Source: an uncultured Prevotellaceae bacterium
GTDB taxonomy: Bacteria > Bacteroidota > Bacteroidia > Bacteroidales > Bacteroidaceae
Direction of reading: 5' to 3'
DNA: 5,033 nt
Assembly: GCA_900313845.1 (NCBI GenBank)
Contig: OMTC01000163.1
Span: 1-5,033 of the forward strand
Position numbers and translations under genes: made by a program. The notes under the pieces are model-generated. The model ran no database searches and had not been told where the DNA came from. It was given only the letters and a program-made list of their open reading frames with translations. Of this stretch, positions 1 through 5,033 are shown in pieces. Position 1 is the stretch's first letter, and the number at the start of each line of letters is the position of its first letter.

Positions 1-1283
1 CCCCAACTGAGTGACCAGTCGTGGTTAGCACGGAACTTGTATTCACCATCAGTCATGTCGTAGGTTCCCTCCCAGCACTTCTTGTCGATATTGAAGCGGA
101 GGTCGTAGTCTGTGCCCCAGCTGGAGTCGCCATTCACGGCTGAACCGATGAGCGAAATCACGTTGATAGGAGAAAGGGTGAATGTGAGATTGTCTGTATT
201 GACAGAAATCTTGTAGAATCCAGACTGGTTATCACCAGGAAGGTCGCAGTTGCCTCCACCGAGTGCAATGGTTCCTTCACCTTCGCCTGCTCCATACTGA
301 GGGTTGTCCCAATTAGGAGTTGTGGTGAACTTGAATCCCCAAGTTGTTTCGTTGTCAGCCTTGAAGATGTAGTAGTAGCCTTCGAAATTGTCACCAACCT
401 TCACGAGTGGTGAGAAGCCCCATCCATTGGCATCGCCTGCGTAATAGAGTTCCTTAGAGTAAGGAGCATAGGAGAATGACCAATCCTTAGGAGAAATGGT
501 GAACTTGAAAGTGCCACCCTTCTCACACTGGAAGGAATTGCCACTGCTACTGTCCTCGTTGAAGAAGCCCGAAGTGGAGGTGTCGCCATTGGAAGTGGCA
601 CGGAGAAGTCCGTTCCAATCCTGATTGTCAACAGCTGACTGCGGTGCGAAGCAGAACCACTCGGAATCGCCAATGTCGAGGATAACAGAGAATGTGCCGT
701 CCTCATTCTTCTCCATTGGAGTTGGAGCAGAAAGATTCCAACCATTGTAGCCACCTATATAATAATAAGCGTCTTCGTAAGCAATGGCAGGCAATTCAGG
801 AGTCTTGAATTGGAATGCAAAGCTGTCAACAGTAGCAGCATCAATGGTCAGTTCTGCTGGCACAGCCACACCGTCGTAATCAAGGCTTGAAGCCTTCACG
901 GTACATTCCATCAAACGGGTGGTGTGTGCTTTTGACTTATAGAAAGTTTCGCATGCTTTCTTGATGTCGTCAAGAGCAACAATCAGATTACCGTCTTCAG
1001 AAGTGCAAGGAATGTCCACACCATTGATTTTCAAATTGGAGTAAACCAATTGTGCTGCATCAACACCCGTAATGAAACTCTGAGTCAGCAAAGTAACCTT
1101 TGAAGTCTCTGTAGCATCATAGTCGATGGTATTCGACAGCAGATTGGCAGCGGCGGTTACCACGTCCTTGTCTGGTCCTTGAGGAATGGACTGAGGTTGT
1201 TCCCAGTCCTTGAAATCCTCATTACACGATACCGTTGCAAACGAAGCCACGAGGATTCCTGCATATAAAAATATCTTTTTCAT
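1..1283 (-). CDS. susF: SusF-like outer-membrane surface lipoprotein with tandem starch-binding modules (partial, 3' end outside window)
   Basis: Probable starch-binding lipoprotein on the cell surface that helps hold starch near the SusC/SusD importer; it has no visible catalytic features. The frame starts at ATG 1283 (MKKIFLYAGI) and stays open to the window edge, giving 427 complete codons. A signal peptide ends in a lipobox with the lipidated Cys at residue 20, followed by the acidic stretch NEDFKD, typical of surface-exported Bacteroidota lipoproteins. Residues about 38-165 look like the N-terminal beta-sandwich (Ig-like) domain. Three repeats of a starch-binding-module type follow: about 171-272 (YYYIGGYNGW), 277-371 (LYYAGDANGWGF) and 374 onward (ISLIGSAVNG, then GEYKFRANHDW). 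Trp 182, 209, 288, 315 and 325 are candidate sugar-stacking residues. B. theta SusF (about 485 aa) has the same Ig plus three-module plan, so some 50-60 residues are probably missing. It is last in the visible operon, 75 bp after susE. It could instead be a SusE/F-like protein of another glucan locus, but the classical SusD upstream favours starch. Confidence 0.88.
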   Translation of the reverse strand, partial: MKKIFLYAGILVASFATVSCNEDFKDWEQPQSIPQGPDKDVVTAAANLLSNTIDYDATETSKVTLLTQSFITGVDAAQLVYSNLKINGVDIPCTSEDGNLIVALDDIKKACETFYKSKAHTTRLMECTVKASSLDYDGVAVPAELTIDAATVDSFAFQFKTPELPAIAYEDAYYYIGGYNGWNLSAPTPMEKNEDGTFSVILDIGDSEWFCFAPQSAVDNQDWNGLLRATSNGDTSTSGFFNEDSSSGNSFQCEKGGTFKFTISPKDWSFSYAPYSKELYYAGDANGWGFSPLVKVGDNFEGYYYIFKADNETTWGFKFTTTPNWDNPQYGAGEGEGTIALGGGNCDLPGDNQSGFYKISVNTDNLTFTLSPINVISLIGSAVNGDSSWGTDYDLRFNIDKKCWEGTYDMTDGEYKFRANHDWSLSW

Positions 1284-1320
1284 AATCTTGTCAAAATAAT
1301 TTGATTTGTTAAAGATAATA
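1284..1320 (-). promoter_or_regulatory. A/T-rich translation initiation region of the susF-like gene
   Basis: The 37 bases before the ATG at 1283 are almost entirely A/T apart from a short GACAAG. No GGAGG-like ribosome binding site is present at normal spacing. Weak or absent Shine-Dalgarno sequences with A/T-rich leaders are usual in Bacteroidota, so this supports the chosen start rather than arguing against it. The start is also fixed by the signal peptide that begins immediately at this ATG. Confidence 0.5.
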
Positions 1321-1357
1321 GAAAGGGTCCCCTCGAATTGATGTCGAGGGGGCTTTC
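1321..1357 (-). terminator. Strong hairpin between susE and susF; partial terminator, attenuator or mRNA-stabilizing stem
   Basis: On the transcribed strand an imperfect inverted repeat starts one base after the susE stop codon. The inner stem is 8 bp (CCCCTCGA at 1351-1344 pairing with TCGAGGGG at 1336-1329) around a 7-base loop. An outer 5 bp stem (GAAAG at 1357-1353 with CTTTC at 1325-1321) is separated from it by a 1-versus-3 base internal loop. The downstream sequence (CTTTCTATTATCTTT) is U-rich but interrupted, so as an intrinsic terminator it would probably be leaky. Because a co-directional SusF-like gene follows 38 bases later, I infer partial termination or 3'-end protection of the upstream susCDE message rather than a full stop. 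The inverted repeat is seen directly; its function is inferred. Confidence 0.7.
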
Positions 1358-1358
1358 A

Positions 1359-2510
1359 TTATTCAACTCGACCTGTTCCCTGAGTGAAGTCAACAACTGC
1401 CTTCTGACCTGTTGAAACTTGGCAAGAATAGTCTGCGCCAATGCTTTCAGCCCAGTTATTAGGAATATCAACGTTGCGGTAGAAGAGTGTGCCATCATTC
1501 TTGATGGTAAACTCTGTCTTCCACCAGTCGATACCGCAATCCACAAACATACGGAGTTCGCCATCACCAGTGAATGCAGGAGAAGTCCAAGCACCTTCAT
1601 TGTCAGGAGCAGTGAACTTGCCGTTATCCGAAAGACTCCATTCGCCACCCAGAGCAGCACCGATGATATAAACGGCTGCCTTGCGAGTGATGAGTTCGTA
1701 CTGGAGTGCGCCGTTGGCAATCTTACCCTTAACGATAATGTTGTACCAGCCACCGTTAGCCACCTTGATGTTGGCTGCATCGTTGGATGCGTCGGCACTG
1801 CTGAGTCCTGCACCAGCATCGTCGGTCACTGTGAGCTGTCCGTAGCCCTTGTCGTTGCCCTTCCAGCCAGCATCCTGGTTGATCTTGAACTCGGAACCAG
1901 ATGGGAGATAAACAACGCCATAGTAGAAGCCATCCTGACTGAATGCCTGACTGAGCGGAACGAACTTGCTCCAGCCATCGGATGCAGGGAAGCTACCCAC
2001 GATGTACATCATTTGAGGAAGTGCAATCTCCACAACAGGAACGTATGCCTGCACCTTTGGAAGGGTGATAGTGTTGGATTGAGCTTCTCCTAATGTCTCA
2101 TTTCCATAGACATGAGCCGTGAGATAAACATAGAGAGGAATAGGCTGCGAAAGGTCCTTGTCGCCTGCCATGGTGAGAATCTTTTCGTTGAGCTCAGAAG
2201 CAGGGACGCTGATGTATGTATTAGTAGAAGTGGTGGCAAGGTTCTCGAAATGCTCATTGTCGAGACTTACCCACACGGTATAGACTGTGGAAACAGGGAA
2301 GCCGTAGTCGGGCTGCGACGTAGTCAGCACGAGATACTCAGAATGCTCAAGGTCGTAGGCATTGTTGAGGGCATACCCAGGCATATTGAGCGTAAAGCTC
2401 TTCACGTCGTTGGGATTGAAGGTTGGATTGCTGTCACGATCCTCGGAGCAGGAACTGAAGGTCATGCCCACTGCCACAAGCATCAGCAATGAATATATAA
2501 TCTTTTTCAT
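1359..2510 (-). CDS. susE: SusE-like outer-membrane surface starch-binding lipoprotein
   Basis: Complete 383-residue lipoprotein, close to the length of B. theta SusE (about 387 aa). It probably binds starch at the cell surface and supports SusC/SusD; no enzyme motif is seen. The ATG at 2510 opens a short signal peptide (MKKIIYSLLM...) ending in a lipobox with Cys 21, followed by SEDRDS, an acidic surface-export type signal. Residues about 36-155 form an Ig/FN3-like N-terminal domain (YTVWVSLDNEHFENL is a typical strand pattern of SusE proteins). Two starch-binding-like modules follow: about 166-275 (MYIVGSFPASDGW, with Trp 180, 216 and 255) and 278-383 (VYIIGAALGGEW, then CGIDWWKTEF, with Trp 291, 329 and 330 and Lys 331). 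These aromatic and Lys residues are candidate ligand contacts; the exact match to B. theta positions is not verified. It lies 30 bp after susD and ends at TAA 1361-1359, one base before the intergenic hairpin. Confidence 0.92.
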   Translation of the reverse strand: MKKIIYSLLMLVAVGMTFSSCSEDRDSNPTFNPNDVKSFTLNMPGYALNNAYDLEHSEYLVLTTSQPDYGFPVSTVYTVWVSLDNEHFENLATTSTNTYISVPASELNEKILTMAGDKDLSQPIPLYVYLTAHVYGNETLGEAQSNTITLPKVQAYVPVVEIALPQMMYIVGSFPASDGWSKFVPLSQAFSQDGFYYGVVYLPSGSEFKINQDAGWKGNDKGYGQLTVTDDAGAGLSSADASNDAANIKVANGGWYNIIVKGKIANGALQYELITRKAAVYIIGAALGGEWSLSDNGKFTAPDNEGAWTSPAFTGDGELRMFVDCGIDWWKTEFTIKNDGTLFYRNVDIPNNWAESIGADYSCQVSTGQKAVVDFTQGTGRVE

Positions 2511-2540
2511 AAGTTGATTGTCATTAAGTTTTGAATATAA
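2511..2540 (-). promoter_or_regulatory. susD-susE intergenic leader, A/T-rich start region without Shine-Dalgarno
   Basis: Only 30 bases separate the susD stop (TAA, 2543-2541) from the susE ATG. The spacer is A/T-rich and carries neither a purine-rich Shine-Dalgarno sequence nor a hairpin. It indicates co-transcription of susD and susE, with A/T-rich translation initiation as usual in Bacteroidota. Confidence 0.5.
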
Positions 2541-4205
2541 TTAATAACCCTTATTCTGACACATGTTATGATTCGAGTTGATTTCGTTGGCTGGTATTGG
2601 ATAGAGATTGTAGATGTCGCTTACACCAGCACCTGTGTAAACTCCACCCTTCCAATCCCAGAGATAGTCACCAGAAGTGAAATAGCCGAAACGAATCAAG
2701 TCGGAACGACGACGGCCTTCGAAGTAGAACTCACGGCACCATTCGTCGCAAATGTCAAGTTCGGTCACATCATCAAACGGAGCGGCATGGGCACGAGAGC
2801 GAAGCGTATTGATGAGAGTAATGACCTTAGCGGATGGACCTTCGAGACGGAATGTAGCCTCAGCGAGGGTGAGGTAAGCCTCTGCCAAGCGGAAGAGCGG
2901 AACATCGGTGTCGGAGTAAGAAACATCCTTTGGTGCACCATTGTTAGGGTCGCAATAATAATTGGTCCATTTCATGATGCCAAGACCTGCACTGAAGGTA
3001 GTCTTTTCCTCTGTGCTGGTTGTGCGCTCATTGCCTTTCTCACCCTTGTCGTTCACAGACCATCCTGAGAAGAAGCGAGCACGGTCGTCGCCTGCAGCCT
3101 TCATCACAGAATCTACATCGCAAGTGAGAGGTACATCGCGGAGAGAAGAGAAGAACTTCTTAACCAAAGCCTCGCGAGAACGGTTACATGTCCACTGTGA
3201 CTTGGCAATACCTTGGTCAGGAGTACCATTACCCGTAGTGGAAGCAATAGTATAAACAGAACCGCCATAGGAACGACTGGTAGCACCATCGCAACGGATA
3301 GGGAAGATGATTTCCTGACGTGCATTGGCATTCTCGCCGTTGTCGCCCATGAAGAGCTGCTGATAAGCGGAGAAACCATTCTTCGACTCGGTGCAGAGCT
3401 TGTAGCTGCTATCGATAACTTTCTGAGCATACGCCTGTGCCGTAGCCCACTGTGGAGTGCCGGTATAGACTTGTGCGTTGAGATACATACGAGCCAGCAA
3501 CATGTTGGCTGCTACACGGTCAGCACGTCCATAGTTGGCATCGCTATTGGCACTCTCGAGGAGCACTTCCTTGCTCTCTGCATTCTCGCCATTGATAGCC
3601 TTCAACTCGCCGACAACGAAATTGAAGCAGTCTGCACGAGAAATATATTCAGGGAGTTCGTCATTGTAGTGGAGCTTGTAAGGAGCACATCCGTAGAGGT
3701 CGATGAAATAGTAGTAGTGCAAAGCACGGATGAAGCGCACCTCAGCACGGTTCTGCAACATCTGAGCATCCTCGGTGCCTTCGGTCTGGTCGAGATAGAA
3801 GTTGCAAAGTGTGATGTTGTACATGAGTCGATAGTAGGTCAACTCATTGTAGCCATGAGAAGAGTTCCAACTGATGTTGGTGAGTTCAGGAATACCAGCA
3901 TCGCCCTGCCATGTCCAGATACATTCATCGGAACAGAGTTCGTTGGCTTCAAATATACGACGATACATGGAAGAGTTACCTTCGTCGAACTGCGACATAT
4001 CAGCATTACCAGAACCACCTATTGTTCCTGTAAGTGTGAGATTACCATAAATCTTGGCAAGGAGTCCTGTAGCATTGAACTGAGTGTTGGTCTGAGGGTC
4101 TTGGATGCTCTGGTCGAGGTCCTTCGTACAAGAGGAAACTCCACCAGCCACAAGGAGTGAAACCACTGCTGCAGGAATTACATTTTTGAAATATCTGAAT
4201 TTCAT
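2541..4205 (-). CDS. susD: SusD, starch-binding outer-membrane lipoprotein partner of SusC
   Basis: Complete 554-residue lipoprotein that caps the SusC transporter and binds malto-oligosaccharides at the cell surface. The start at ATG 4205 gives a signal peptide ending in a lipobox (GGVSSC) with Cys 26. Family hallmarks are clear: RAEVRFIRALHYYYFIDLYG (153-172) in the TPR-like helices, LFRLAEAYLTLAEA (437-450), REFYFEGRRRSDLIRFG (491-507), and a C-terminal YPIPANEINSN...QNKGY. Similarity to B. theta SusD, compared from memory, is unusually high (for example NELCSDECIWTW, YNFYLDQTEG-like and DYLWDWKGG segments, and AGDDRA), so the starch assignment is stronger than for a generic SusD-like protein. 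Residues equivalent to the B. theta starch site appear kept: Asp 74, Arg 82, Trp 97, Trp 99, Tyr 313 and Trp 338. The position of Asn 101 is Asp 102 here. The protein has 13 cysteines besides the lipidated one. It lies 31 bp after susC and 30 bp before susE in one apparent operon. Confidence 0.97.
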   Translation of the reverse strand: MKFRYFKNVIPAAVVSLLVAGGVSSCTKDLDQSIQDPQTNTQFNATGLLAKIYGNLTLTGTIGGSGNADMSQFDEGNSSMYRRIFEANELCSDECIWTWQGDAGIPELTNISWNSSHGYNELTYYRLMYNITLCNFYLDQTEGTEDAQMLQNRAEVRFIRALHYYYFIDLYGCAPYKLHYNDELPEYISRADCFNFVVGELKAINGENAESKEVLLESANSDANYGRADRVAANMLLARMYLNAQVYTGTPQWATAQAYAQKVIDSSYKLCTESKNGFSAYQQLFMGDNGENANARQEIIFPIRCDGATSRSYGGSVYTIASTTGNGTPDQGIAKSQWTCNRSREALVKKFFSSLRDVPLTCDVDSVMKAAGDDRARFFSGWSVNDKGEKGNERTTSTEEKTTFSAGLGIMKWTNYYCDPNNGAPKDVSYSDTDVPLFRLAEAYLTLAEATFRLEGPSAKVITLINTLRSRAHAAPFDDVTELDICDEWCREFYFEGRRRSDLIRFGYFTSGDYLWDWKGGVYTGAGVSDIYNLYPIPANEINSNHNMCQNKGY

Positions 4206-4236
4206 AATTTTCTATTTTTTGAAACGTGAAACCTGA
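4206..4236 (-). promoter_or_regulatory. susC-susD intergenic leader with A-rich start region
   Basis: The 31-base spacer between the susC TAA (4239-4237) and the susD ATG ends in AAAAAATAGAAAATT directly before the start codon. There is no GGAGG-type site. The A-rich tract near the start fits the Bacteroidota mode of translation initiation. No terminator-like hairpin is visible, so susC and susD are expected on one transcript, in line with their tight functional pairing. Confidence 0.5.
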
Positions 4237-5033
4237 TTAGAAATTAAGGCTAAGACCAACCATGAAGGTAGTTGGACGTGGATAAACACCACCGTCAACA
4301 CCTGTGCCATGTGTGCGCTCTGGGTCGAGGCCCTTGTACTTGGTGATGACGAATGGATTCTGAACGAGTCCATAGATACGTCCACCTAAGCCCTTGAAGG
4401 AGTCGGAAGCGAGGAGATGGTTGAAAGAGTAGCCGAGCGTGATGTTGTCGCAGCGCAAGAAAGAAGCATTGCGAACGAAATAGTCGCTCATGTAGTAGTC
4501 GGTCTTACCCTCGAAACCGAGGTCGATAGCCTCCTGAGTGGTGTTGGAGTAAGCATTGTTGGTGAAGAGTCCTGCGTAAGACACATTAGCATGTCCTGAG
4601 AGGAAGTCGTAGTAGAGGTAGTTGTTGAAGCTGGCACGCCAACTGAAACTGAAGTCCCAGTTCTTGTAGATGAACTTGTTGGTGAGACCCATAGTAACGT
4701 CAGCATCTGGCTTCTTATAAACATACTTATCGTCGGCATTGATGATGCCATCGGCATTGCGGTCAACAAAAACGCCTTCGAGTGGATTGCCATCCACATC
4801 GTATGCCTGCTGGTAAACATAGAAACTGTTGGCAGGATAGCCTACCTTGTTCACCTGAACCTGATTTTTCAATCCTGCTGAGATTTTATCACCTGTGAGG
4901 AAGAAATCAGCACCATTGGTAAGTTCGACAATCTCGTTCTTGTTGTAAGTGACATTGTAGTTCACTGTCCAAGAGAAGTCCTTGGTTACAACTGGGTGAG
5001 CATTGATGGCGAATTCAATACCTGTGTTCTTGA
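4237..5033 (-). CDS. susC: SusC, TonB-dependent outer-membrane malto-oligosaccharide transporter (partial, C-terminal part)
   Basis: C-terminal 264 residues of a SusC/RagA-family TonB-dependent receptor, which imports oligosaccharides through a 22-strand outer-membrane barrel. The frame enters from the window edge (first full codon at 5031) and ends with TAA at 4239-4237. An in-frame GTG at 4965 is internal and not a real start. Seen directly: the first strands KNTGIEFAINAHPVV and DFSWTVNYNVTYNKNEIVEL, which are typical of SusC barrels; an Asp-rich DRNADGIINADD loop common in this family; the segment YFVRNASFLRCDNITLGYSF; and the ending QNPFVITKYKGLDPE...YPRPTTFMVGLSLNF. The final aromatic Phe is the usual outer-membrane barrel C-terminal signal recognised by the BAM machinery. 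The N-terminal carboxypeptidase-like domain, TonB box and plug lie outside the window (full SusC is about 1000 aa). The starch specificity is inferred from the classical SusD immediately downstream. Confidence 0.95.
   Translation of the reverse strand, partial: KNTGIEFAINAHPVVTKDFSWTVNYNVTYNKNEIVELTNGADFFLTGDKISAGLKNQVQVNKVGYPANSFYVYQQAYDVDGNPLEGVFVDRNADGIINADDKYVYKKPDADVTMGLTNKFIYKNWDFSFSWRASFNNYLYYDFLSGHANVSYAGLFTNNAYSNTTQEAIDLGFEGKTDYYMSDYFVRNASFLRCDNITLGYSFNHLLASDSFKGLGGRIYGLVQNPFVITKYKGLDPERTHGTGVDGGVYPRPTTFMVGLSLNF
4729..4764 (-). other. Calcium-binding-like DxNxDG loop within SusC
   Basis: Twelve codons encode DRNADGIINADD, which fits the EF-hand/dockerin loop pattern with acidic or Asn residues at positions 1, 3, 5 and 12 and Gly at 6. 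Such loops recur at this place in SusC-family barrels, between two strands in the C-terminal third. Metal binding is likely from the pattern but not shown by the sequence. Confidence 0.6.

Noticed and set aside
369..377. Short GTA/TAG-like triplet repeat
   Set aside because: It is the complement of three consecutive Tyr codons in the SusF-like protein, a normal feature of an aromatic-rich binding module and too short to count as a microsatellite.
1284..1320. Possible Bacteroidota-type promoter (TAnnTTTG) just before the susF-like gene
   Set aside because: The best candidate, TTATTTTG, has a mismatch in the -7 element, lacks a clear upstream -33 TTTG at the right distance, and would leave almost no leader before the ATG.
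1280..1819. Minus-strand open frame overlapping the end of susE and the gap before susF
   Set aside because: It is in another frame of susE, reads through the intergenic hairpin, and gives a Ser/Thr/Leu-rich translation without domains. The minus-strand frames at 158-397, 401-754, 3113-3430 and 4488-4820 are similar shadows of the SusF-like, susD and susC genes.
1419..2093. Plus-strand open frame (224 codons) antisense to susE
   Set aside because: It sits entirely opposite the susE-like gene, shows no family motif, and is explained by codon bias on the coding strand. The same applies to the plus-strand frames at 1489-1671, 2112-2492, 2568-3068, 2962-3255 and 4417-4599.
3213..4160. Long plus-strand open frame (315 codons) antisense to susD
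   Set aside because: It lies wholly inside the well-supported susD gene. Its translation lacks a recognisable domain, signal peptide or plausible start context, and is rich in hydrophobic beta-branched and acidic residues as expected from the complement of a biased coding frame.
4237..4965. GTG at 4965 as the start of a small independent protein
   Set aside because: The frame continues upstream to the window edge with typical SusC barrel strands, and the GTG lies in the middle of a conserved strand (FSWTVNYNVTYNKNEI), so it encodes an internal valine.

Overview
The window is a compact, single-strand stretch of a starch utilization (sus) locus from a member of the Bacteroidota, most likely a Prevotella-like or Bacteroides-like gut, oral or rumen anaerobe. 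All real genes are on the minus strand, so transcription runs from position 5033 towards position 1. The phylum call rests on the SusC/SusD pair, which is confined to Bacteroidota, on three successive lipoproteins with acidic residues after the lipidated cysteine, and on A/T-rich translation starts with no clear Shine-Dalgarno sequence. The genus is inference.

Layout in transcription order: (1) 5033-4237, the last 264 residues of a SusC-type TonB-dependent outer-membrane transporter, cut by the window edge; (2) 4205-2541, a complete SusD starch-binding lipoprotein (554 aa) that closely resembles classical Bacteroides thetaiotaomicron SusD, not just the broad SusD-like family; (3) 2510-1359, a complete SusE-like surface lipoprotein (383 aa); (4) 1283-1, a SusF-like surface lipoprotein that is open at the window edge (427 complete codons visible). 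Gaps are 31 bp (susC-susD), 30 bp (susD-susE) and 75 bp (susE-susF). The last gap holds a strong GC-rich hairpin directly after the susE stop codon. No stretch over 300 bases lacks a gene.

Together these proteins form the glycan-capture and import part of a Sus system. SusD caps the SusC barrel and presents malto-oligosaccharides to it. SusE and SusF are extra surface anchors built from an N-terminal Ig-like domain and tandem starch-binding modules. SusC imports oligosaccharides using TonB energy. The expected partners (SusG surface amylase, SusA/SusB periplasmic enzymes, SusR regulator) are not in the window; if the order follows B. theta, susG would lie beyond position 1.

The biology is largely that of a known system. 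The points most worth a second look are the susE/susF hairpin, which may set lower expression of susF; an apparent Asn-to-Asp change in an otherwise conserved SusD starch-binding site; and a shortened SusD surface loop. I found no RNA gene, mobile element, CRISPR array or clearly novel system.
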